Shown here one piece after another: positions 1 to 12,664 of a stretch of 64,000 nucleotides of DNA. This DNA comes from Thozetella sp. PMI_491. Taxonomy: Eukaryota > Ascomycota > Sordariomycetes > Chaetosphaeriales > Chaetosphaeriaceae. The stretch covers positions 455,244-519,243 of the forward strand of contig MU270025.1 of NCBI GenBank assembly GCA_021432635.1, read 5' to 3'. The translations under genes were made by a program, and so were the position numbers. Below the pieces are notes generated by a model. The model was not told where the DNA came from and made no database searches. It worked only from the letters and a program-made list of their open reading frames with translations. Positions within the stretch are counted from its first letter, which is position 1. Each line of letters begins with the position of its first letter.

Positions 1-233
1 GTCGTACAAATGGGAAGATATTACGACTGAGAACTGTTCCATTGGTGACGATCAAATGCTAGATAGTGACGAGAGAGATGCAACTCGTCTCTGCATTGTC
101 TCGGCATATAAACATATAGCAGCCCCCACTGTAGACTTCCCAGAAACTTTTGTATTCTCTAAGCTACTGCACCCCTCCTTCCCCACTAGCTCAGGTATCC
201 TCGCAGCCACTTTGCCGCTGTCCATCAAGGAGC

Positions 234-2397
<2,164 letters not shown>

Positions 2398-3147
2398 ATG
2401 TCATCCAAGCCCGTGTCTCTCATTTTTGGAGCCGGAGCAAATGTCGGCTCTGCTCTGGTCAAGAAGTTCATCCAAGCCGGATATCGAGTGGCAACTGTGA
2501 GCCGCAGTGCACCTGAGACTGCGGCACCCTCCGATGACGGCAGCAGGATCGCGATCCGTGCCGATCTATCCCAGCCAGACCATATTCCAACCGTCTTCAA
2601 GATCATACATGAGACATGGGGTGCATCTCCCAAAATAGTCGTCTGGAATGCGGCCAACGTCACGCCTAGTCCTGACCAAGATAACATCTTTAGCATCCCA
2701 GTCTCTGCAATAGAAAAGGACTTGGCTATCACCGTGACAAGCCCTTTTGTAGCTGCAGGCGAAGCTGTTAGGGGATGGAAGAGCACTGGAGTTGAAGGAA
2801 GATTTATCATGACGGGTAACATCCAGCCGAAGGTGGTCTTTCCGGTGGCAGACTTCACGACGTTGAGTATCGCAAAGTCAGGCGCCGCGTACTGGATAGG
2901 CACTGCAGACGCGCTGTACAAGAGCAAGAACTGGAGGTAATAACGATGAAAATTGGCTGATCATCTTAACTATGCTGACTCTCTCGGCAGGTTCTTCTTT
3001 GCGGAGGAGAGGACATCTGAAGGGCAGCCTATGGGGTTCGTACCGGGCGCTGAATCGCATGCTACCATGTTCCTGCATCTTGCAGAAGGCAAAGAGGATC
3101 TACCTTCTTACATCACATTTGTCGATGGCCAGTACCACACATTCTAG
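2398..3147 (+). CDS. Short-chain dehydrogenase-like protein, NAD(P)-binding
   Basis: Two exons, 2398-2936 and 2991-3147, joined across a 54-bp GT-AG intron in phase 2, give 231 residues. Seen: a Rossmann start LIFGAGANVGSALVKKF with the glycine pattern at residues 11-17, an acidic RADLS after strand 3, and VVWNAANV replacing the usual NNAG. At the position of the YxxxK motif the sequence reads LSIAKSGAA, so the lysine is kept and the catalytic tyrosine is replaced by leucine. Known: classical SDRs need that tyrosine, but some fungal subfamilies lack it. It may therefore bind nucleotide without normal dehydrogenase chemistry (inference). Divergent neighbour of the OYE gene. Confidence 0.88.
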
Positions 3148-3334
3148 CTAGCTTACCCATCATTGACATTAGCACATGTTAAAACGGGGCTGCGTCAGTT
3201 ACGAGGCGAGTTTAAGCTTCGGCTCGGCTTCAGGTATCAATTTACTCTGGTGACACGATATACTATTCCAAGAGAAACGCAATTTGAAGTTTCAACCCAA
3301 AAGACAAAAGAGAAAACTTGAGAGTTGCCATCAT

Positions 3335-5876
3335 TCATTCCCCTCTAGCTAGCATTGCCAGGGCATGAACTCGGCTTTGAGCAAGCACGGCCATGGTTCC
3401 CGTTGAAACGCGATTCCCCTCCTTCAGGCTAAGCAGATGAGCACCCTTGACGAGGTTTCTAATCTCGCGTCCATTGAGACCCAGTCCTGCCAAGTCTTCT
3501 AGGTCCTTCTCGCTAGTATCGAAGTTGTCCCGGCCTATGTGATCGATGAAATTGTCCCATACCTGGCGCCTCGCGGCATTTGTGAGCTCCTGATATGGTA
3601 GGAATAGATCGACTCGCGACTGGAAAGCATGGTCCATTCGGGTGATGCGATTTGTAGTCAAAAAGCATATACCGCGATAGTATTCCAGTTTGGTGAGGAA
3701 AACTATAATGAAAGTTGACATGCTTAGTCGCGTAACTTGCCGCAGTCTACTAGCACCGAGAAAGTACTTACTGGCGACGAGCTCGTTCCTTGAAAGCTCG
3801 TCGTTTGTCCTCGTCCCAAGGAAGATGTCTGCTTCGTCGATGAGTAGCATTGCGTTCCACACTTCGCACAGCTTCAAAGCGCGATCCAACTCCGTCTCGA
3901 CATCGTTCGGGTTTGTGCCTAGCATACCGGCATTCATCTGATATAGAGGGGCTCGCGCACGTTCGGCGACTGTCGGTCCATGCACACAAGTGCCACCATT
4001 AGTCTCCATTCGAACACCTAGCCTCGCGGTGCGGACTCACCTGCTTCTGCCGTGTAAGTTTTTCCAACCCCCGGCGGTCCAAACATGAGGATGATCACGC
4101 CACGCCCTGTGGCGAATTAGTTACCAGAAGATACAGAACACATAATGGTGGCAGCGGTTGAATGATGACTCCAATACCACCCAACACAGGTTACATACCT
4201 TTGTCCTCAATGAAGTCGTCGAACTCATTATTCTTTCCTAGCCCTTTGCTCTCGACAAACCTCCAGGCAAGCTCTTTTTGATCTCCCGGGAGAACTAAGC
4301 GATCGAACGCCTGGTCGTTCCAGGCAATCTCGGTAAGGTGGTCCACGTGGAAAAGTCCTTTTAATTAAGACATTAGCTTAGACCCGTTCGTCCTTGCTAC
4401 TTCGGTCTGTAAAAGGGAACTCACCCCAGGTCCTAGATTTGAGTTCGTAGCCTCGAACCCAGGGAGTTGCAAGGAGACATTGCTCATCTGTGAGAGGCGT
4501 AAGATCCTCGTTTCGCGTTGCTCCACTGGGAGTTTTCGGTAGTTTCACGGCAGTCAACGAGGAGCCCTCTCTCGCCGGAAAATCCCGTGGATCCAAATGA
4601 TGGCCCCTAGCTGGTCCAGGAGCTGGCTGACCACGCCCAGCCCAGCCGGGGGGCGGCATAGGAGCGCCACCTGGTCGCATAACTTGGCCGGGTCTTTGGA
4701 CGACGACAGGCCGCGCCGGCTCACTAGGGGCCGGTGAAGGCTCGCTTGACCCTGAGCTGGACATGGTAGCCAAGCTATTAACATCTGAAGCCTCTACTTC
4801 CGGTGCCTCTTTGCATTGGACTAGGGGTCGTAGTGGTGGTTTAACGGTATGACGACTCCAGAAATAAGTGAAGGAGTCGACTATAACCCGCCCAGCTGAC
4901 TAAATAGAAGCGTGTTAGATATTTGAGTTCAGTTTGTTAAATAAATGAACATGCGTAACCCCTAGGGACGAATTTGGGGGTGTAATTGAAGCAATCGAAG
5001 CCTTACAGTTGATTCTGCCCAAGGGCTTTTCTCAACATCGATCTTGGTTCCGATATAGTTTCGAAAGCAACAACCTCGCAGCGCTTCGAATTTCCTCCCT
5101 CGTTCCATGGCCGTAGCCTTTGTTTCAGTAGGCGAATCTGCGAAAGAGACTGGGTAAACGGGGAGAGACCCCACACGTCGAAAGCCCTCGAATGAGTTTA
5201 TTCGCGCTGTCGAGGATGTGTAACCGCATAGTTCCCCATTCCAGTCGATGTGCTCGATAGTGATCAACCAGTGAGGATTTCCGCTCGGGTCCAGATACCT
5301 TTGGCAACTTTTCACCCGAGAGAGAGTTTCGGCGCCGTAGAATGTCGCGACCACGACCTCTCCAGGAGGGAAGATCTGCCAGATTCGCTCAAAGCCAATT
5401 TTGCCGTCACTACGCGTCTTGGCTAGAAGTTTTACCGATTGGGCCACTTCAGGTTTCAGGAATGATATCAGCTCACTTCCGGCTTGCTTCGCCTCGTCAG
5501 TAGCTGCATTCGCGCAGACGGCTTTGAGCTGGTCCCAACAATGAACGAGGGCTCGGTATGGGGGACAGAATTTCCAGTCGCTCAATTCACTTTCACGACT
5601 GGGATATTCGCTCAGCGCGGCAGAGATCAGTGCCTGCATGCGACGATCATTTATCTCGAAAGAGTCTGTGATCCATTTCCGGGCCTTGCGCCTGCGGCGG
5701 TGGATAATAGGGGCATTTGAGACTGATCTTAGAATGTAACTCTCTTCGTCCGAATGGTCATCAAACTTCGACCATCGAGGTGGGCATTTATTGGAACACT
5801 CGTGCCTGTACAGACGCACAACTGTCTCCTCGGACTGTTCCCAGTCAGACTCGTCTGATTCGAACCTTTCAGGCAT
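3335..5876 (-). CDS. AAA ATPase with N-terminal DUF7025-type domain
   Basis: Six exons on the minus strand: 5007-5876, 4425-4899, 4199-4357, 4041-4106, 3772-3969 and 3335-3702; all five introns (66-107 bp) are GT-AG and keep frame, giving 711 residues. Seen: residues about 130-290 match the DUF7025-type region that precedes AAA modules in many fungal proteins; a Pro/Gly-rich linker follows near residues 330-385; Walker A is GPPGVGKT near residue 510, Walker B LLIDEAD near 567, and the sensor-1 region reads FLTTNR. Known: AAA modules couple ATP hydrolysis to remodelling of protein substrates; the biological target of this expanded fungal family is not established. All core ATPase motifs are intact, so activity is expected. 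Confidence 0.93.
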
Positions 5877-7385
5877 TTCGCTGGTGGCAGGTGCAAGAAG
5901 GAGAACCTCGACAGCTCCTTTGCTACCAGAAGCCCCCCTTTATATAAACGCAATGAGCGGGGAAGAGAGGTTACGCGTTGCTGTTGGGCTCTCGCCTGCA
6001 TTTGGTTGTGTTGTACGACGCTAAGGTTGGGCAAAGTTAGCAAGAAGGGCGGGGTCAAACGACCCAAGTGCATATGCAATGATTGGGAAAGAACGTGTAA
6101 AGAGGGCATTCGTGTGAGGGGCAGCTTTGGACACTTGGGTCTCGACCATTGGCGGTGTCTTTTCTATACAGCCTTGCGGGGGATGGGCCTCCCATTCTGA
6201 ACAGCTCTGGTACGCTGTCTTGTGATACCAACCTTCTTTTCTATTCTAGCGCAAATGGAGAGCCTGCGGAAACAGTTTCTTGCTCCTGCTCGCTAAAAAT
6301 CTATTATTACCGCGTAACGCGGAAGACACTCTCTATCGCTAATCTAACCTCTAGGCTTTTCGAGTCGACTCCCATGTGTTATCACCCCTGTGTTGCCGAC
6401 TGGAAGAAGATCATGCAAGGGAGGGCGAAGAGAGCATACACTTCGATAGTCTCTCTACAGTCATTGCGAGATGTGAGATCTATAAAAAGAAACCTTAGCG
6501 AAAGGACTCGACTCCTTACAGAAATGTATCGGAAGTAGGCCAGAATTTATACACTTGGACCTCGGAGAGAAGGATGGTATTAAAGTAAAAAATAATGACA
6601 AGAGTGGATCGAACCCACGCCCATTACTGGACCACGGGTGGACACGAATAAGTAGACGTACGGGATGGGGCCTGGAGAGCATTATGACCGTATGGCTATG
6701 AACACAACAGAGCGGCGAGTGGTAAGCTTCGCCGATGTACCGAGACCCCGGTGCGGGGCATGCTGATAATAGTTTGCGTTTACTATAAGTTACGCTTCAT
6801 GCAGTAATAAGATTATGTTCTAGCGGCTAGTTGAACTTCCTGGCCAAGCTGGATTGTCGCTCATTTTTCGGATTAATATAATATATTGCTTAGACGGGCC
6901 CTCCCAAACGACTTCATGTCTCTTTGAGAATTATAGATGAGAAGGGGCGCCTGGATGATTTCGAAGATGGAAATAGCGCATATATTTGTGAGTAGGAAGG
7001 GACGTATGTATATGCTAGGACGAGTAGGTTGGTATCTTGTTAACCACGGAGGAATATAAAGGTGGGGCCAACCGGCGAGGCAGGCATCAGATCAAGTAAT
7101 GTATGGGCGGTTGGAGCGCAAGCCAAGGCGAAGGGGCGTGATGCCTTTAGTGGGGCAAGCTTCGCTCCAGGTATAAAAGGCTGGACTGCGCATGCCACAA
7201 TCCGCCATCCGTCTTGCTCTTGCAACGCACGGCATGCCGGTATACGAGCTCCCAGTCTAGCTGTTCCTCTACCAAAGCGTTCGCAACGCAACGTGTGCAC
7301 GCCTCCTCTACACCCTAGCCTTTGGACTTGAGTTAGTGTTGTCGTATATTGGCCATCCTATTATCTTGCTCACCCAAGAACCGCT
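5877..7385. other. Intergenic region, 1.5 kb
   Basis: No supported protein gene. It should contain the promoters of the AAA gene (left) and the kinase-like gene (right). Near 6600-6700 on the minus strand there are box-A-like (TAGCCATACGG) and box-B-like (GGTTCGATCC) words of a tRNA, but the T-arm and acceptor stem do not pair properly; see rejected items. The region around 6770-6900 is AT-rich. Confidence 0.4.
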
Positions 7386-8669
7386 ATGGGATACTTTGAC
7401 GATTGCCGCCCAGACCAGAGGTTTACCACGCGCAGCTGGAGATCCATCTACAAGCAGAATGGCAGCCTCTGGGTGGTCAGTGACTGGGACCAACGACGTG
7501 TTATCAGTGTGGGTACGGAGTGGTACGAAGAGGATGAAGACTTTGTCCTCGAGGCCCTCGCCGAGCACATCGACGAGATCCCGCCCGAGGCCATCTTGAT
7601 CGAGGTGGGGCGGGATAGTGAACTAGTCAGCTGGACTTCTGACAATGATGAAGATACGACCCTCCTTCCATTCTATCCGTCGACTGCCGAATTCGCAGCC
7701 GACGTGCCACGGATTCATCGTTCTGATCTCATCGAGCTGGAACGAATGGGGGTCCAGGTAGATCTTGTTACCCGCAGGTCGCTCCAGCCGGGAGACCGGC
7801 AGCGTCTTGCCTTCAAGTACTACACTAACCGACCTAATGTTGGTGTGGGCTGGCACGAGTTGAACTGCATCATGCACCTTCCAAAACACCCAAATATTGT
7901 TCCATTCCATAGCCTTGTCATCGACACGGTGGATGGCAATGACAAGGTCGTCGGCTTCACCACGCGGTTTATACCGGGAGATACGATACTAGACAATGTC
8001 GCTCGGGTCTTTAAGCTCAAATATTTGCAGCAGCTTACCGAGGCCCTCGACTTCCTGAATCTAGAGCTTGGTATCGTCCACGGAGATATAGTAACGTACA
8101 ATCTTCTCATCGATGCTGAGACGGACAATATCCAGATCTTTGACTTCAACATGGCATCCAAACTGGGCTGGGAAGGTGATACGGAGAATGGCGGGGCCTT
8201 CGTCTACGAGGCGGACCGCAACGATGTCAAGTGGACCATCTTCACTCTCTACGAGATCATCACTCGAGACATGCACTTTCGCGAGGAGAACTATCCGCAC
8301 GAGCTAGATGCATCCATGGTTTCTGACATGGATACATGGGAAAAGCACCCAGATGTCCGCCTCGACGCCGAAGTGGCTGAGTACCGACGGGTGCTGTCAG
8401 ACTGGGTGGAAGTGAGAAAGAAGAGGGACGAGGAGGTGACGCACTGGACGCAAGCCCCGAGATATCTTGACTGGCCTCCTATGCCGGAGTTTCCCGAGGT
8501 GCACTGGGTGGGGAACTTAGTAAGACAATCGTGGCAGATGCGGCAGGATCTCGTGAGGCGAGGAGCTAGCTTCCTGAGGTGGCAAAGGCCTCCCAGCTGT
8601 CGGCTTCCACTGCCCCAGGGACAGTTGCTTCTTGCTACGGGCCAAATTGTTGATGATTCCGTGCCGTAA
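7386..8669 (+). CDS. Protein-kinase-like (PKL fold) protein
   Basis: Single exon, 427 residues. Seen: about 110 residues of non-kinase N-terminus, then a kinase-like core. The beta-3 lysine is in LAFKYY (K144), a likely helix-C glutamate in WHELN (E158), the catalytic loop is VHGDIVTYN (D234, N239), and the metal-binding segment is IFDFN (D253) where DFG would be expected. Lys, catalytic Asp, Asn and metal Asp are all kept, but there is no clear glycine-rich loop and HRD and DFG are altered to HGD and DFN. Known: such HGD-type kinase-fold proteins are common, lineage-expanded and mostly uncharacterised in filamentous fungi. Activity is possible but not assured. It is followed at once by a (GTT)7 tract. 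Confidence 0.8.
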   Translation: MGYFDDCRPDQRFTTRSWRSIYKQNGSLWVVSDWDQRRVISVGTEWYEEDEDFVLEALAEHIDEIPPEAILIEVGRDSELVSWTSDNDEDTTLLPFYPSTAEFAADVPRIHRSDLIELERMGVQVDLVTRRSLQPGDRQRLAFKYYTNRPNVGVGWHELNCIMHLPKHPNIVPFHSLVIDTVDGNDKVVGFTTRFIPGDTILDNVARVFKLKYLQQLTEALDFLNLELGIVHGDIVTYNLLIDAETDNIQIFDFNMASKLGWEGDTENGGAFVYEADRNDVKWTIFTLYEIITRDMHFREENYPHELDASMVSDMDTWEKHPDVRLDAEVAEYRRVLSDWVEVRKKRDEEVTHWTQAPRYLDWPPMPEFPEVHWVGNLVRQSWQMRQDLVRRGASFLRWQRPPSCRLPLPQGQLLLATGQIVDDSVP

Positions 8670-8696
8670 AAAGTTTAACCAGCAGATGTAAAGGCG

Positions 8697-8717
8697 GTTG
8701 TTGTTGTTGTTGTTGTT
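8697..8717. repeat. (GTT)7 microsatellite
   Basis: Seven perfect GTT units lie 28 bp after the stop codon of the kinase-like gene, so they probably fall within its 3' UTR. Confidence 0.9.
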
Positions 8718-9309
8718 GCGCAAAGGAGCTATAAAGAACATATCAGCCCTCTTCAGCCTTCAAATGGCGATGCAGATGCTTCCAACAACGCGGGTCTTGC
8801 ACCAACAGCCGGTGGAGGAAGGAAGCCGATCGGGTGGAAGGATTCCACCTTGTGGATATTCCGGGATCCGAGTTCAGCCCCCAATCCGCCCCGGCCGCTT
8901 TTGCGGTATATGCACGCCCATTAGCGTTCAAGAATGCAAGAAAATCACCCCCCCCCGCGGGGACCCGCTAGCACACCTACCGTAGCCTTAGCCGGAGCGG
9001 CATAGCAGCTTGGGGCACATCGCCACGCACCCCAGATGCTGCGCCAGGGAGAGTTCACGCTGGCCTTAGGTAGGACTTTTGCCTCGGAACAATCAATACG
9101 TCCGGGGTGCGAAGAATATTTACAGTACAATTAACTGCCTACATGGTTCCTAATGCGTAGCGCTGACCCCGCACCTAGCAGGTAGCTATAAAGAGCGGCT
9201 GCATCCCACCGCTGACCAACTGACTTGTTGGCCACTGCCTGGTTAGCTAGACGCAACGCCGCCCGCATATCGAACCGCCGCAGCAGAGGCCGATCGTTTT
9301 CCTGCAATC
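8718..9309. other. Intergenic region upstream of DUF924-like gene
   Basis: About 590 bp without a supported gene. It holds the 3' flank of the kinase-like gene and the promoter of the next gene. There is a run of nine C residues near 8948. No regulatory site recognised. Confidence 0.4.
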
Positions 9310-10236
9310 ATGGGTGGTGGTCCATTCACTCCGGAGGAGATCCGCAGCCTGCTGACCCCGGAGCTGCTGGCAATGCTCGTCCGAGCCCGCCTTCCCTATG
9401 ACAAGTTCGAATCCATCGACTTCGCCCGCTTCGGTCGGGAGATATTCTTGGTGGACCATTTCGGCCCCGTCGTGGAGAGAAAGGTTTGGCCAGTTTTGAT
9501 CGCGCTCAGCAAGATCGGCCTGGAGCGCATGCCAGACCTGTCGAGATACCTCCCCCCGCCGACCGATCCCACGTTTCCAGAGCAATGCCTGGGCCTCCTG
9601 CTCCTGGTGGATCACTGCCCTCGCCTCCTTTTCAAGGGAGTCGACCATCGCTACACGTACGCATACTTCAGCGAAATCTCACAGCGTCTCGCCACATATT
9701 GGCACGAGCTCCCGCCGGCGCAGCGCCCGGACTCGTGGGAGAGGTGGCAGCACGAGGCCGGCCTAGACTACTGGATCGGAGTGCGCTTCTGGTTTGGCAC
9801 CCCGTTCGTGCACTCCGAGCACGACTTCCACCAGGAGATTGCGTTGGGATTCACAGAGGAAACACGATCTGTCGTCGAAAGTGTGTCTGGCATTAGAGAC
9901 CCGTATCGCACGAGGAGAGAGGCCATATTGTCCGACATCTACGGCTTTCCGCGCGAGTACCGAGCCGGGCCGCCACAGGGGAGGGACGTCACGCGGGAAA
10001 GTTGGATGTTTTGGATGGGCATGCTTATGGATATCCACAAGCCGATCATCGATCGGTATGGGCGATACCCGTACCTGAATGCCATCTGTGGGAGATCCTC
10101 CACGGTGGGGGAAAAGAACTGGATTGAGAAGACGACCCATTACGGCGAGGCAAGTGAGGAGGTAGCGAAGAAGATTGCCGCGGATGTGAGGCGGGGACGG
10201 TGGAGGCCGCTTGGTGAAGATTCTTTAGATTGGTAA
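9310..10236 (+). CDS. DUF924-family-like protein
   Basis: Single exon, 308 residues, starting at an ATG preceded by caatc. Seen: a helical protein with CLGLLLLVDHCPRLLFKGVDH followed by YAYFSEIS and, later, GTPFVHSEHDFHQEIALGF. These match the LxxxDQFPRNxFRG and MHSE-type blocks that define the DUF924 family (TPR-like helices). Known: DUF924 proteins are widespread in bacteria and fungi, roughly 180-320 residues, with no assigned reaction. The protein is somewhat long and has a charged C-terminal tail (KIAADVRRGRWRPLGED). No signal peptide or membrane segment is visible, so a cytosolic location is likely. Confidence 0.72.
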   Translation: MGGGPFTPEEIRSLLTPELLAMLVRARLPYDKFESIDFARFGREIFLVDHFGPVVERKVWPVLIALSKIGLERMPDLSRYLPPPTDPTFPEQCLGLLLLVDHCPRLLFKGVDHRYTYAYFSEISQRLATYWHELPPAQRPDSWERWQHEAGLDYWIGVRFWFGTPFVHSEHDFHQEIALGFTEETRSVVESVSGIRDPYRTRREAILSDIYGFPREYRAGPPQGRDVTRESWMFWMGMLMDIHKPIIDRYGRYPYLNAICGRSSTVGEKNWIEKTTHYGEASEEVAKKIAADVRRGRWRPLGEDSLDW

Positions 10237-10590
10237 TTAATCATCAAAGGCACCGCGTTAGGCGAATGGTATAGGCTTTCTAGAGATGCTGTACATCGAA
10301 CTGGATATCTCGGGCTTGGGTTGGATTATTTCGGAGTTACTGGAGAACTACAAGTGAGAGAAGTGTCATTTCTTAGCAACGAGTAATGCATATGATTACC
10401 TAGAAGCGTATCAGAGATATATGGAAGATAGAATCACTTTTGGTGTCAAAGAGATCCAACACTCCCTCCTAGACGCGGGCGCGGGTAGTCTCATATCACA
10501 TATTGGTTTTAACAAGTTATGTCAATGGCCGTTGTGATTGGACATTGAACTAACTCTAGACTTGAGGCTTATAGCTTGCTAGGGCCATGC
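10237..10590. other. Convergent intergenic spacer
   Basis: 354 bp between the ends of the DUF924-like gene (+) and the HET gene (-). Nothing beyond the two 3' flanks is seen. Confidence 0.4.
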
Positions 10591-12664
10591 TCATGCCAGG
10601 AGCACTTCTTTCCATGTAGGTCCCGGCGAGAAGCCTCTATCCAGCGCAAACTTGTCAATCTCCCCTGTTCCTCTTCGTTCCGCCACGCCGCCGCTCCATT
10701 CAAGAATGAGACACTTGTAACGGTGATTGCATTCGCACAACAGAATGAACTCGAACGGCTCGGTTGAGTCGAAGAAGGAGGTTTCCCCGTATCCGTCCAG
10801 GGAAACCGAGCCGCAAGCCTTGTCGCCCTGGCACATCACATCACTCTGGCTCGGGACTGTCGTGTTCTCGATCTTAAAGTAGACGGCTAATGTCCAAAAC
10901 TGTAGAATCGAGTACGTTAGGTGGGGCAACACAAATGGCAACGCCTCTGTCGGAGATGTACATGACATCGAAATCGACAGACGGGTTTCCTCGGGGAGGC
11001 GAAATGGTTGCCTCTCTCGATACCCGACATATTCCATATCGTCGGCTGGGAAATCGGGGTTATCCGCAGGATCCCAGACTAAGCTCGTCTGTCCTGATGC
11101 CGTATCTCGCTTATACCAGACAATCCATGTGTGTTTTTGGAGCCAGTCGTTCTTCTCCTTTGGGTAGAAACACCAAATGGCTGAATTCTCAATGCCGCCC
11201 ACCCATCCTGCCCAGGAATAAGTTGGGAAGCCAGTTCGTCGATGTAAACCCTCTCCTCCGCCTGTCATATCTGCTTGGAAGATGACGAAGGCGTCGAAGG
11301 CGGCCGTCGGCATTCCTTCTAAAAACTTGCATTTCATTCTGTCTGAGAACCGTCGAATCAGGCCAGCCATGCCGCGAAGAATGTCGTTTGGATCGGTGAG
11401 GGCTCTCCGCGTGTAAAAGCGAAGCATGGTGGAATAGTCGGCCATGGGGTCTTTCATGGCTACAGCTCTTGTGAGGCCAATCCCCAGTGTACGGCTCCTC
11501 CACGGCTGTGGTCGATTCAGACATGTTTCGAGAAAATCGCCTTTCTGGCAGCGGAAGAAGACTTTGTCATCAATGAAGTATAGAGCTCGTCTTGGGAGTA
11601 GATGCTCTTGGAATCTGAACTCGGTGTAAGCTTTTGTGCATCGCAACGGCCATAGCACATGGAAGACAGTCCGCTTACGTCCATCCTCTCGTGTTATATA
11701 TGGCATGCCTCAGCCAGGGGTCCAGGCTGGTCTGCAACCCAAGAGACATGCCAGGTAGGACTTCATGCGCAAGCTCGACTGCTTTCCGGCTGTCATTCTG
11801 GACCCCGGGCAAACCAGCATCGGCATCCTTGCCTCCTGCCGCTGTAATTGTGACTAGGGAACGCTCATAGATCTTGTCCATGACGGTAACGCCTGCTTCC
11901 ACATCGTCTCGGTCATCTTGGACAAGACATAGTGCATCGACCCACAGGTAAGGAATCCCTAACTTGCGCGTCAGAACGATGGCGTCTCTAATGGTCTGTG
12001 GCAGCAGCCTTGAGATGTCCTGCAGTTTTCCCGGTATCAGAAATTCACGCAGTTGTGCCTTTGACAGCTTGAATGTCGACACTCGACCCCAGACGTAACT
12101 CAGAGCGGCATAACTGCTGAGCTCTTCCTTCTCGACTAAGCAGTTCAGCGACACATCGATGAAACGTAACAGCCGCAAGCCCGGGAAGGTATCTCGGAAT
12201 CGTTCTCGCGGGAGGGTACAGGTGCTCGAGTGCGAGGATGTGCATGAAGCGAGCCAGCGGGTCACTTTGGGTATATTGATAGTAGACTCCAACCTAGACA
12301 GCAGGTAGTGATCGCGCAAGGGCGGCAGGCTCTTGTCCCTCTCGGCCGGCACGACAAAGCAAAGGGCAATATCCGGCACGAGTTGGATTGCAAAGGCGCC
12401 CCGCCCGCTCGGCACCCTTTGGTTGAACCAACATAGCTCTAGCTCCGGGACTCTAGATACGTGGTCCTTGTCTGAGGTGGGCGAGATCCTCTGGTATTCC
12501 AAAATGGCCCGGTTCACCAATATGCAGAACCGACAGTTGCTCTTCCGGATCCTGGAAATAGGACCGAGGCCCCATGTCCGCCGGTCCAGGGGCAATTGCG
12601 CGAGTACCACCGGATCCCACTCGAGCTGACCACAGATGTCGCATAGCGGGCCTATCTGCGCCAT
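10591..12664 (-). CDS. HET-domain (heterokaryon incompatibility) protein
   Basis: Two exons, 11679-12664 and 10591-11614, with a 64-bp GT-AG intron in phase 2, give 669 residues. The ATG at 12664 begins MAQIGPLCDICG; further upstream the frame has no ATG. Seen: a Cys pair region (LCDIC, then CRFC), then the HET core: YAALSYVWG, LGIPYLWVDALCLVQDD, and IYERSLVTITAAGG; the intron falls right after NTRGWT, a conserved HET position, and FQEHLLPRRALYF continues it. Known: HET proteins act in allorecognition and trigger regulated cell death when incompatible partners fuse. All three HET blocks are intact. It may belong to the large, polymorphic non-het HET family; partner unknown. Confidence 0.92.

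Noticed and set aside
6596-6700. tRNA-like sequence on the minus strand with box-A-like and box-B-like words
   Set aside because: The T-arm only pairs if the loop begins with G in place of T, and no matching acceptor stem is found. At best a decayed tRNA; not called.
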